Assembly (NCBI RefSeq): GCF_900220965.1
Contig: NZ_OBQC01000015.1
Span: 44,315-108,314, forward strand
Length of the DNA stretch: 64,000 bases
Direction of reading: 5' to 3'
Source: Ureibacillus acetophenoni
GTDB taxonomy: Bacteria > Bacillota > Bacilli > Bacillales_A > Planococcaceae
A model generated the notes under the pieces. It saw only the letters and a program-made list of their open reading frames with translations. It was not told the origin of the DNA and did not search any database. A program made the position numbers and the translations under genes. Shown piece after piece: positions 1 through 7,002 of the stretch (position 1 is its first letter; each line of letters starts with the position of its first letter).

Positions 1-497
1 GGCCCAGATGCTAAACCTGTTGATACAACATCTCGAAACCTTTTGTATTGATTTGGTATTAACAAGTAAACCGTTTCGATAGGTAAATAAACTGTATCAC
101 CTGTCATATAGTTGTTGGCTAGAACCCAATTATGTTCACTATTCTTATTATACTGTTCAAACTTGTCTTGATTTGCATATTGCTCATTTGTATATCGATT
201 GAAATGTAGTGGCGGAATGCATGGATAGTCCAAATCATTAATTGGTCGCTTTACAATATCTATTGGGTTCATAATTCCAGCACAATAGCGCTCGATCGCT
301 TCCCCTACTGCATGGGATTTCGCTACATGGTAATCCATAGAAAATCCTGTTCCTGGAAAGATCCTTTGACCACTTTTTTGTTTAATTATGGCCATATATC
401 GATGAAATTGGTTGTTCATCATACTTATAGGAACACTTTCTATCGTATGGATTAGCTTTTCTTGATACTTTTTAGAACCGTTTACATGATTCATCAT
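1..497 (-). CDS. YcaO-domain cyclodehydratase (partial, runs off left edge)
   Basis: YcaO proteins use ATP to activate peptide backbone amides, typically forming thiazolines/oxazolines in ribosomally made peptides. The visible 165 codons carry two family hallmarks: an acidic helix block ending in GEAIERYC, and the STGLASG motif near the window edge, matching the TNGLAAG-type signature. The start is an ATG at 497 preceded by AAAGGGGTG. The reading frame is continuous with the upstream E1-like gene except for one TGA at 561-563, so the two may once have been a fused C-D protein. The 3' end lies outside the window. Family is seen; the natural substrate is unknown. Confidence 0.8.
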   Translation of the reverse strand, partial: MMNHVNGSKKYQEKLIHTIESVPISMMNNQFHRYMAIIKQKSGQRIFPGTGFSMDYHVAKSHAVGEAIERYCAGIMNPIDIVKRPINDLDYPCIPPLHFNRYTNEQYANQDKFEQYNKNSEHNWVLANNYMTGDTVYLPIETVYLLIPNQYKRFRDVVSTGLASG

Positions 498-560
498 TAG
501 CACCCCTTTTGCTTTGAAATAGATTTGCCCAAAAACAAGCGACCTCTTTTCTTCAGTCAA

Positions 561-1064
561 TCAACATGGCTTTTGCGATAAATAGACAGGACCCATAAAT
601 AAACTACCGTCTGCTATACCAAATTGAATCAACGGTACGTTTATTTCCCTTGATAGTTCTGATACTTCATTAAAGAAAATAGTCTCATAGTCAAAATCAA
701 ATGCAATAATGATATCTACTTTAAAATTCGTTTTTTCGATGTTTTCTATATGATTAACTCGTATATCGTGAGCAAAATTCTCACTACTAATACATTGCTG
801 TATTTCTTCTGAAAGGTTTTTAGTTATAATTAATACACTTTTATCCTCTTTCGAATGGAACTTATTGAGTAGACCTTGAGTAAAAAGTTTATTTAAGGTG
901 TTGTTAATTAGTGAAATTGACTTTTCTGATAATGTTTCAATATTCTTTTCGTTATTTAACTTTGAAGCAAATCCACTTGTTCTTACCTTATTATATGAAG
1001 TTACTTTTGATCGGAATATTACATTACCAGATTCAATTTTTCTCTCTTGAAGTTTTGCAAACAT
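561..1064 (-). CDS. E1-like / TOMM docking-type protein, short form
   Basis: A 167-aa protein whose C-terminal part resembles the ThiF/E1-like partner (SagC type) of YcaO enzymes: a VDIIIAFDFD strand, then VPLIQFGIADG and GPVYLSQKPC, comparable to the GPL-xx-P-xx-x-PC-xxC ending of the E1 core. These partners normally bind the precursor leader peptide and hand it to YcaO. The family usually extends well past this Cys, but here a TGA follows it at once, so the protein is short or truncated. The ATG at 1064 is chosen because GGAGG lies 7 nt upstream; a longer reading to 1127 lacks a ribosome site. YcaO follows in the same frame 63 nt after the stop. Confidence 0.6.
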   Translation of the reverse strand: MFAKLQERKIESGNVIFRSKVTSYNKVRTSGFASKLNNEKNIETLSEKSISLINNTLNKLFTQGLLNKFHSKEDKSVLIITKNLSEEIQQCISSENFAHDIRVNHIENIEKTNFKVDIIIAFDFDYETIFFNEVSELSREINVPLIQFGIADGSLFMGPVYLSQKPC

Positions 1065-1150
1065 ACTCATCCCTCCATTTCTTATAGGAACACTTGATTT
1101 TATCTTTATGCAAATTATTGAAATCAATTCATCTACCTGTGTTACTATTA

Positions 1151-1178
1151 ATTATAGGACATTTCTGAATTTTTCAAA
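1151..1178 (-). promoter_or_regulatory. Promoter of the E1-like/YcaO genes
   Basis: On the minus strand a perfect -10 box TATAAT (1156-1151) lies 16 nt from TTTGAA (1178-1173), with TTGAAA one base over at 15 nt. It is about 90 nt upstream of the ATG at 1064. Sequence-only prediction. Confidence 0.5.
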
Positions 1179-1202
1179 TCGAACAAACTTTATCAACAAC
1201 CC

Positions 1203-1215
1203 CCACTTAAAGTGG
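1203..1215. promoter_or_regulatory. Palindrome upstream of the YcaO-cluster promoter, candidate regulator site
   Basis: CCACTT-A-AAGTGG is a 13-bp inverted repeat with 6-bp arms, centred about 50-65 bp upstream of the predicted minus-strand start point, a usual place for an activator. A second, imperfect repeat (TTTGACT 1271-1277 / AGTTAAA 1288-1294) lies further upstream. Binding by the adjacent TPR regulator is inference. Confidence 0.35.
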
Positions 1216-1387
1216 TGTTATAAAACAAATTTGAGGAAAGTGAGTCTACCTTTCTCTCTTTTTATGAAAGTTTGACTAAATAATATAAGTTAAAGTGCCA
1301 AAAAAAATCCCGTTTGTGAAAACATTGAATGAGATTTAACTTTTACCAACTTTATGTAATAATGAGATTAATTCGGAGGGATTTAAT

Positions 1388-2659
1388 ATGAAAATAGGAG
1401 ATATTATTAAATTCAAACGGATTGAACAAGGAATTAGCCAAGAAGAACTAGCACAAGGAATATGCACCAATTCCTATTTAAGTCGTATTGAAAACAACCA
1501 CGTCACACCAGACGAAGAGATCTATCGTCTGCTACTTGGAAAACTTGGAGCGGACTATGATGAGGTTATCTACAGCTCCATAGAAATGGAAAAAGATCTC
1601 GATGACTGGTACGCGCATTTAACTAAAAAAACTCCTTTAAAAAAGGAGTTATCACATTATTTAAACCTCGAGAGTCAACTTAACCAAGGTTTAGTTATTA
1701 AATATAAAATCATCTATTCGCGTTATCTTTTAACTATTGAAAAATACAATCAAGCGAAAGAGATTTTGGATGATGTGTATCAAGTTTTACCTAGTCTAAA
1801 TAATTATGAAAAATTTATTTTCATCAATACTTATGTAGTTTGTTTTACTATTTTAAATAAAAATGAAGATGCAATTCAAATTTTCGAAGAGTATACGCAA
1901 GACCACAATATCAATTACGGTACAAAAGAAGAACATGGAAATTTATATTACAATATCGCTCTTTGTTATAGACGTATTCGTTCCTATAAAGCTTGTATTG
2001 ATTACGCAAAAAGAGCTTTAAATGAATATAGTGACCAATATCATCTTAACCGAATGGTGCAGACTCTGGTACTTTTAGGTATTGCATATAACAATATCTA
2101 CGAATGGGACAAATCGATTAAATATTATAAACAAGCCTTACATATTGTGGAACAGCTTAATATTTTTTCTGATTATGAAAAAATTATGATTTATAACGAC
2201 TTAGGTTATTGCAGCGAGTGTCAGAATCAATATTATGATGCTATACATTATTATCAATCTTCCTTAAAAATTGAGCCAAATAACTTTAATATATTATCGA
2301 ATTTAGCAAGAACTTATTATAAAATTGGAGATTTTAAAGAAGCAAAAGTTTACTTAAATAAGGCAAATCAGGTTATGGAATCTACGAAAGTGAATGATTC
2401 ATATATCATTTCTAATAATCTACTGAATTGCTTATTATTTATAGATTACAAAGATATGGATGAAATATTCACAACCTTAAATTCTAATTTTCCACATATC
2501 GTAAAAAACCGTATCTATGAATTAATCATATTCTACTCAAAAGAATTTGGTGCGATATTAGAAAAACATAAGTTTTATAAAAAAAGTAATGAGCTCTATA
2601 AATATGCCTTTGATGCTTACGCAAATCTCTTAAAGGGAGGTGAAAAGAACAATGTCTAA
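1388..2659 (+). CDS. RRNPP-family transcriptional regulator (NprR/PlcR-like)
   Basis: The 423-aa protein has an XRE-type helix-turn-helix at residues 3-60 (ISQEELAQGI, NSYLSRIENN) followed by about 300 residues of TPR helices, for example YKQALHIVEQL and YYQSSLKIEPNN. This is the layout and length of NprR; PlcR and Rgg are shorter relatives. Such regulators sense a re-imported signalling peptide in the TPR groove. The ATG at 1388 follows TTCGGAGGG. The stop overlaps the start of a 53-aa secreted pro-peptide gene, the classic arrangement of an RRNPP receptor with its pheromone. It is divergent from the YcaO cluster, so that cluster is a plausible target. Class well supported; cognate peptide and targets inferred. 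Confidence 0.85.
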   Translation: MKIGDIIKFKRIEQGISQEELAQGICTNSYLSRIENNHVTPDEEIYRLLLGKLGADYDEVIYSSIEMEKDLDDWYAHLTKKTPLKKELSHYLNLESQLNQGLVIKYKIIYSRYLLTIEKYNQAKEILDDVYQVLPSLNNYEKFIFINTYVVCFTILNKNEDAIQIFEEYTQDHNINYGTKEEHGNLYYNIALCYRRIRSYKACIDYAKRALNEYSDQYHLNRMVQTLVLLGIAYNNIYEWDKSIKYYKQALHIVEQLNIFSDYEKIMIYNDLGYCSECQNQYYDAIHYYQSSLKIEPNNFNILSNLARTYYKIGDFKEAKVYLNKANQVMESTKVNDSYIISNNLLNCLLFIDYKDMDEIFTTLNSNFPHIVKNRIYELIIFYSKEFGAILEKHKFYKKSNELYKYAFDAYANLLKGGEKNNV

Positions 2660-2813
2660 CAAAATGAAAAAAATAGTTCTAGCACTTGCTTTAGTATGTG
2701 GATTCGCAGTTTATACTGCTTCTCCTACAGAAGCTTCAATCCATGAAATCGATCCAAAACCAGCTCTTAAACCAATGAGTATCGGAATTGGTGGATTCAC
2801 ATTGGATCGCTAA
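2652..2813 (+). CDS. Secreted pro-peptide, probable RRNPP signalling pheromone precursor
   Basis: A 53-aa ORF begins at an ATG 8 nt before the end of the regulator gene and uses the internal GGGAGGTG as ribosome site, so the two are translationally coupled. It has a short basic N-terminus (MSNKMKK), a hydrophobic stretch (IVLALALVCGFAVYTA), a TEAS cleavage-like site, and a short exported tail ending MSIGIGGFTLDR. This matches NprX and PapR precursors in layout: the mature 5-11-aa signal comes from the C-terminus after secretion and proteolysis. An intrinsic terminator follows about 50 nt downstream. No sequence match to a known pheromone is claimed; the mature form is unknown. Confidence 0.75.
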   Translation: MSNKMKKIVLALALVCGFAVYTASPTEASIHEIDPKPALKPMSIGIGGFTLDR

Positions 2814-2860
2814 TTATTGTAAACCTTCTAATTTAACCATATTTCGTTAAAATGCCACTT

Positions 2861-2895
2861 TGGTCTGAACTTGCATTGTTCAGATCCTTTTTTTA
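2861..2895 (+). terminator. Terminator after the regulator/pro-peptide pair
   Basis: TCTGAAC / GTTCAGA stem with a 7-nt loop, followed by a run of seven Ts. Confidence 0.75.
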
Positions 2896-2963
2896 TTTTG
2901 GAAGATAAATACGATTGTTATTTAATATATTTATATTACATCATCTATTAAGGGAGCCTTGTA

Positions 2964-3353
2964 TTGAAAGTTAAAATAATGCATGTCGCTAGAGTTTTCT
3001 TGGGAATTATCTTTTTAGGTGCTGGCATTAATGGGTTCATAGTAGGGTTCGGCTTTGACCCAATCGCCCCTACTAGTCCTGCAGCAATGGCCTTATTTGA
3101 ATTTGACTATTTGTTATTTGCGGAAAAAGGACTTGAAATCATTTGTGGGATATTATTATTAGCTAATCGTTTTGTCGTTCTCACACTTGCTGCATTATCT
3201 GCAATTATCGTAAATATTTTACTCCTTCATATTTTCTTAGATTGGTCGTTACTACCGCTAGCCATTGTGATGTGTATAGCTTATGGTTATTTGGTTTATT
3301 ACTACTGGCATTACTTTAAACACTTATTTGATATGAAGGCGAAACAATCTTAA
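2964..3353 (+). CDS. DoxX-like small membrane protein
   Basis: A 129-aa protein with four predicted membrane segments (about residues 8-27, 50-68, 70-90 and 95-113). The first resembles the DoxX family opening, ARVFLGIIFLGAGINGF. The start is a TTG at 2964 with AAGGGAG about 8 nt upstream. DoxX-like proteins are often linked to quinone or redox functions, but nothing here fixes a role. It stands alone, after the pheromone terminator and before a strong hairpin at 3367. Membrane nature is certain; family assignment is probable. Confidence 0.6.
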   Translation: MKVKIMHVARVFLGIIFLGAGINGFIVGFGFDPIAPTSPAAMALFEFDYLLFAEKGLEIICGILLLANRFVVLTLAALSAIIVNILLLHIFLDWSLLPLAIVMCIAYGYLVYYYWHYFKHLFDMKAKQS

Positions 3354-3366
3354 TCGTTCAACTAAT

Positions 3367-3430
3367 AAAACGCTTGAATTATGCGAGTACCCTCTTTAAT
3401 AAAGGCAACCATTCTTCAAGCGTTTTATTT
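3367..3430. terminator. Long-loop hairpin between DoxX-like and NUDIX genes
   Basis: Perfect 12-bp arms AAAACGCTTGAA / TTCAAGCGTTTT separated by 36 nt, followed by ATTT. It likely ends the DoxX-like transcript and perhaps the convergent NUDIX one. Confidence 0.6.
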
Positions 3431-3474
3431 CTGGAGCATCTTATTTAGATCTTCCCTACTTCAATCAATAATGC

Positions 3475-4041
3475 TTAACGAGCTTGGTAAACCCGTAACT
3501 TTTCATTCAACTTACGATACACAACCTTCATTTCAGGCTCTGTGCTCGCTTCCACCGCTTCATCTATCTCCATCCAAGCGATATCGCTATTTTCATCAGG
3601 TTTAATTTGCGTTAATTCATCTTCATCAGCTTCTAGCAAGTATGTAACATTTAAGTGGACATGTGTTGCAACATGCTGCCCTCGCTTTTCGTGGGCTGGG
3701 ACTCCTAAAATTTCGATAGAATAAATATCACTTGAAACAGGCTCTACATTTACTAACCCTGTTTCTTCTTTCGCCTCTTTTATGGCTACATAAAGTAAGT
3801 TCTCTTCCCCATCTGCATGTCCACCAACCCACGACCATGAATTATAGATGTTATGATACGCCATTAATACTTTCGTTCGTTCTTTATTTACTAACCAAGC
3901 AGACGCTGTAAAATGAGCAAACTCATTTTCCCTCGTTAACAAGTTATCAAATGTATCCATATAACGGAGGATGATTTCTCGGTCCTTCTCTTCTTGTGCA
4001 TTGCACGGGGTATACTCTTGAAATTGTTTTTTTAGATTCAT
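3475..4041 (-). CDS. NUDIX hydrolase, 188 aa
   Basis: NUDIX enzymes hydrolyse nucleoside diphosphates linked to another moiety, using a Mg-binding box. The box spans about residues 73-96 (GGHADGEE ... KEAKEETGL); Lys replaces the usual Arg of REVxEE, but the glutamates are kept. The N-terminal 40 residues and C-terminal extension give a length above the bare fold. The ATG at 4041 has AAAGGAG 7 nt upstream. A second, unrelated NUDIX gene lies 0.5 kb upstream with a VOC gene between them. The substrate cannot be told from sequence. Confidence 0.85.
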   Translation of the reverse strand: MNLKKQFQEYTPCNAQEEKDREIILRYMDTFDNLLTRENEFAHFTASAWLVNKERTKVLMAYHNIYNSWSWVGGHADGEENLLYVAIKEAKEETGLVNVEPVSSDIYSIEILGVPAHEKRGQHVATHVHLNVTYLLEADEDELTQIKPDENSDIAWMEIDEAVEASTEPEMKVVYRKLNEKLRVYQAR

Positions 4042-4101
4042 ACAGTACTCCTTTTGTTACTTCTAATAATTGCTTCGTTTTAATTATACATTATCTTAAA
4101 T

Positions 4102-4133
4102 AATAAAAGCCTACCCACAACACGTGGACAGGC
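4102..4133 (-). terminator. Terminator of the VOC gene
   Basis: Minus-strand hairpin GCCT..CCAC/GTGG..AGGC followed by TTTTATT, just past the VOC stop codon. Confidence 0.65.
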
Positions 4134-4148
4134 ATTTAAACCAGCTCA

Positions 4149-4475
4149 TTATTTTTCTACAATCGCAAAGTAGTTTCCTTCTTCATCAGCAAAATTAAAT
4201 ACTTTTCCTTCTGGTACATTAACTATTACACCAACTGTAATACCTTTACTCTTAAAATCTTCATAAACTTGCTCAAGATTGTCTGCATAAAACAATAAAG
4301 AAGGTGTACCTACGTTTACTTCAGGCTCCAGTTTTGCAACTAGTTCCTTGTTTTGTAGAACAAAACTCGTTTCCGCGCTCTTTGTTGGAGCGATTTCATA
4401 CCAACTCATCCAAAACTTTATGGCAGCCTCTTGGTCATTCACATAAATCATCACTTGTCCTAGTTTTCTAATCAT
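4149..4475 (-). CDS. VOC-family (glyoxalase/bleomycin-resistance fold) protein
   Basis: A 108-aa protein matching the vicinal-oxygen-chelate layout: MIRKLGQVMIYVNDQEAAIKFW at the start, LLFYADNLEQVYEDFKSKG in the middle, and FNFADEEGNYFAIVEK at the end, where the last Glu is often a metal ligand. The first ligand position is not the usual His, so it may be non-enzymatic. GAGAGGGTG precedes the ATG at 4475. It has its own terminator, so it is probably a single-gene unit. Substrate or ligand unknown. Confidence 0.8.
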   Translation of the reverse strand: MIRKLGQVMIYVNDQEAAIKFWMSWYEIAPTKSAETSFVLQNKELVAKLEPEVNVGTPSLLFYADNLEQVYEDFKSKGITVGVIVNVPEGKVFNFADEEGNYFAIVEK

Positions 4476-4568
4476 CTGCTACACCCTCTCATACCAAGCA
4501 TTAGTATCAAATGATTATTATTTTGACAAACTCATTATGCTTTCAACCGTCATTGTATATACAGAGAT

Positions 4569-5012
4569 TTATTCATACATAAACTGATAAATAAATCGTC
4601 GGTGGCTTCCAACCATTTGTTCTGGCAATTCATTACTCTTAAAATATTGAACATCTACCGTTTCAGGTGTTTCGAACTGAATTTCTCCTTTGACTTGGTC
4701 TGTTATAAACACAGCAGTTACCGAATAAAACTCGTCACCGTTTTCACCTTTCACATAGGTATCTTCACCAGAAAACACCGCTAACAATCTTAAGTTTTGA
4801 ATATGTAAGCCAGTTTCTTCTAATACTTCTCGAATAGCCACTTGTTCAAAACTTTCACCTAGATTCATCAACCCACCTGGTAATCCCCATCTTCCTTCGG
4901 GTCGTTTTTGTAGTAATACTTCACCTTTGTTATTGCGAATAATTACAACAGCCCCTGGTAAAATTAACGGCTTTGTCCCTACGTGTTGCCTTAAATACTT
5001 ATAATATTCCAT
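4569..5012 (-). CDS. NUDIX hydrolase, 147 aa
   Basis: A standard-length NUDIX protein with a canonical box at about residues 46-68 (GGLMNLGES ... REVLEETGL), all catalytic Glu present. The region before it (VVIIRNNKGEVLLQKRPEGRWGLPGG) is the usual beta-strand lead-in of ADP-ribose/nucleotide pyrophosphatase-like members. The C-terminus ends in VGSHRRFIYQF. The ATG at 5012 is taken; an AAAGGGG lies about 15 nt upstream. The substrate is not deducible. Its 5' flank is the long, largely gene-poor stretch 5013-5603. Confidence 0.85.
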   Translation of the reverse strand: MEYYKYLRQHVGTKPLILPGAVVIIRNNKGEVLLQKRPEGRWGLPGGLMNLGESFEQVAIREVLEETGLHIQNLRLLAVFSGEDTYVKGENGDEFYSVTAVFITDQVKGEIQFETPETVDVQYFKSNELPEQMVGSHRRFIYQFMYE

Positions 5013-5257
5013 TTGTCCTATAGACCCCTTTTATTTATCTTCAAATTTATCATTTTGTATTATATTTAGAGCCAAAAAATCTTTCTTAGCATTTGTCCTT
5101 GTTTCACATCTATTTCATTCTAACAGTTAATATGTATGGTGCAATAAACTAAAAACAATAAGTGAATGTCCCTACAGTAAATAATTTTCAAGAATATAAT
5201 AAAATGATACAAAATTTGGAGTAATTATTTTTAGTATGTAAGCGTATACAGTAATAT

Positions 5258-5395
5258 ATGTCGCTTGTGATGTTCACTGTGTATGTCTCTTCTTGGATCG
5301 CTATTGCAGTGGCTCTTAGATTTTTTGATAATAGTTGTTCTAATAAGAAAAAAGTTGTTAGTTATTATAACCCTTTTCATACACCTCACTTTTAG
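5258..5395 (+). CDS. Candidate small membrane peptide (45 aa)
   Basis: The ORF begins MSLVMFTVYVSSWIAIAVALR, one hydrophobic helix, followed by a basic stretch NKKKVV and the end HTPHF. No good ribosome site is seen at the ATG; a GGAG lies about 40 nt upstream. What makes it worth listing is the strong terminator beginning on its stop codon, which implies a plus-strand transcript here. It could be a small toxin-like or leader peptide, or the terminator may belong to a noncoding RNA. No family is recognised. Confidence 0.3.
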   Translation: MSLVMFTVYVSSWIAIAVALRFFDNSCSNKKKVVSYYNPFHTPHF

Positions 5396-5430
5396 TCGAT
5401 TCCTTATTCTAGGGATCGACCTTTTTATTT
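5395..5430 (+). terminator. Terminator after the 45-aa ORF
   Basis: GTCGATTCC / GGGATCGAC stem (one G-T pair), 8-nt loop, then CTTTTTATTTT. Confidence 0.65.
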
Positions 5431-5566
5431 TGTTCTTCATTGTTTCGTGAATTTTTGACATGTTATGTGGTATTCTGTGAATTATTTCCTTGGAAATAAT
5501 CGGATTTTGTTACTGAGTGGTCAAAAATAAGAATTAATATATCAAATTCCGACAATTTAAAAGTTT

Positions 5567-5594
5567 AAAACGCACGGAAATTGACACCATGCGT
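5567..5594 (-). terminator. Weak terminator of the HEAT-like gene
   Basis: Minus-strand ACGCATGG / CCGTGCGT hairpin with one mismatch, then TTTT. Confidence 0.4.
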
Positions 5595-5603
5595 TGCATT
5601 AAT

Positions 5604-6227
5604 TTATTGTTCAAATGACTTGAAAATTTTTTTAATTCGCTTTCTTTGAGGTTCTGTCATGTACGGTTCTCTTTCTTGTAAAACTTGAATGAACTCCTCT
5701 TTATTTTTTTCATTAACTGCAATCAACGTACTTTCTGCATGTTGTGGCACTTCTTTTGTTCTGCAGTTTTTTAAGTGTTCAATTAGGAACGGAAATATTT
5801 GCTCGTTATTTTCTTCGCTAGAAGCAGCCAATTTTGCTAGTGTAATTATCCCTTTATCCACTGTTATAACCGAACCAATTTTTATAGCAAGTTGAATTTC
5901 GTGTAATTGTTCCATAAGTAATTCCGTCTTTAACTCAGCAATGGTTGTTATTGCCTGCATTGCTCCCCACACCATCCGATTGTCTCGACTTCTCAACAGC
6001 TCAACAAATACAATCGCATGATCACTAATTAATTCTGGCTTTACTTGTCCAATTTCGTAAGCAACTTTTATACAATCATGTCGTATTTTTTTGTCTTTGT
6101 TGGAGAGGTTCTCAATAATTTCATGAATCCCTGTTTTATTCTCACTTGCAAGTTCCTGTGCGAGCTCAATATTCGGTTCTTCATCACGGCGATCAAGCTG
6201 TGATGCTAATTTGTTTATTATTGTCAT
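5604..6227 (-). CDS. HEAT-repeat-like protein
   Basis: A 207-aa all-helical soluble protein. Repeating helical pairs such as NLSNKDKKIRHDCIKVAYEIG, LLRSRDNRMVWGAMQAITTIA and AESTLIAVNEKN resemble HEAT/armadillo repeats, which usually mediate protein contacts. No catalytic motif is seen. The ATG at 6227 is chosen because AAGGAG lies 6 nt upstream; the first in-frame ATG at 6254 has none. It is expressed separately from the surface-protein genes behind it, which end at the hairpin at 6286-6310. The role is unknown. Confidence 0.65.
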   Translation of the reverse strand: MTIINKLASQLDRRDEEPNIELAQELASENKTGIHEIIENLSNKDKKIRHDCIKVAYEIGQVKPELISDHAIVFVELLRSRDNRMVWGAMQAITTIAELKTELLMEQLHEIQLAIKIGSVITVDKGIITLAKLAASSEENNEQIFPFLIEHLKNCRTKEVPQHAESTLIAVNEKNKEEFIQVLQEREPYMTEPQRKRIKKIFKSFEQ

Positions 6228-6279
6228 TCCAAGCTCCTTCTTTATTTTATTCAAATAGTAAAAACCTGTCTTTCTCCTG

Positions 6280-6310
6280 AAAAAGGAGGCAGTGAAGATT
6301 TCACTGCCTC
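6280..6310 (-). terminator. Terminator of the surface-protein operon
   Basis: Perfect 10-bp stem GAGGCAGTGA / TCACTGCCTC with a 5-nt loop; on the minus strand it is followed by CTTTTTC. Confidence 0.75.
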
Positions 6311-6372
6311 TATTTATTGCAATTATATATTAAATTTCATTTTACAAATGCTTTAATTGGTTCTTCTTATTA

Positions 6373-7002
6373 TCAAATCATAAGTATTTGAAGTGTAGGT
6401 TTCGAATAACTATTACCCTCTGAAACTTCTGCATCAAGTTTCACTATATCCCCTTCCATTAAAGGAACCAATTGACTTGAAAAGAGATGTTGAGAAGTAT
6501 TTGTCTCTAATACTGAAGTCGATGGTATGAATGAATCATTCACTACAATTTTGAATTTTACTGGATTCGCTGCCCCATTTAACACTTTGCACGAAACTGA
6601 ATAGCTAACTTGGTAAACCCCAGTTTTACTAACTTGGAGCCCTCCATCTTTATTGATTATATCTTCATGACGAGGACTAAACACTTGGAACTTAACATTG
6701 CCACTTACACTACTATCAGCGTCAGAATAAGCAAAGCCATATAACCGATCTTCAGTTGGATCAGGTTCAGGTTCAGGGGATGGACTTTCACAAGGACATT
6801 TACACGACGGATCATTCATAGCATCTAGAATATACTTTAACTCTTTATTCTTAAGTGTTAGTAAGCTTTTAATTTCGTTTAAATCATTTTCTATCTTTTC
6901 AATACACGGATCACATATTCTCTTTCGATTGCTAACTACCCTTTTTAACATATGATTTAGGATGCTTTCCTGTTTTTTAATTTCTGATATTAATCGGTAC
7001 AT
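6373..7002 (-). CDS. BclA-C/C1q-like surface or exosporium protein
   Basis: About 209 aa. The N-terminal 75 residues are helical (ISEIKKQESILNHMLKR ... IENDLNEIKSLL) and contain Cys pairs; a short CKCPCESPSPEPEPDP linker follows. The C-terminal 130 residues form a jelly-roll-like domain (LYGFAYSDADSSVSGNVKFQV, GVYQVSYSVSCKV, EGDIVKLDAEVS, LQILMI) like the C-terminal trimer domain of exosporium glycoproteins. There is no collagen-like region and no signal peptide, as expected for a spore-surface protein made in the mother cell. The ATG at 7002 follows AGGAGGTG and lies inside the end of the upstream gene, implying coupling. Confidence 0.6.
   Translation of the reverse strand: MYRLISEIKKQESILNHMLKRVVSNRKRICDPCIEKIENDLNEIKSLLTLKNKELKYILDAMNDPSCKCPCESPSPEPEPDPTEDRLYGFAYSDADSSVSGNVKFQVFSPRHEDIINKDGGLQVSKTGVYQVSYSVSCKVLNGAANPVKFKIVVNDSFIPSTSVLETNTSQHLFSSQLVPLMEGDIVKLDAEVSEGNSYSKPTLQILMI

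Larger units (their letters stand above)
5013..5603. other. Gene-poor stretch with one candidate small ORF
   Basis: This 591-bp AT-rich region holds the upstream region of the NUDIX gene, a possible 45-aa plus-strand ORF at 5258-5395 with an intrinsic terminator directly after it, and a weak hairpin at 5567-5594 probably ending the HEAT-like gene. Nothing else is recognised. Confidence 0.5.

Noticed and set aside
3381..3605. Plus-strand ORF over the NUDIX 3' end
   Set aside because: No ribosome site; it lies within a hairpin and antisense to a clear NUDIX gene.
5231..5461. Minus-strand ORF of 76 codons
   Set aside because: Composition is unlike protein-coding sequence, no start signal, and it crosses a plus-strand terminator.
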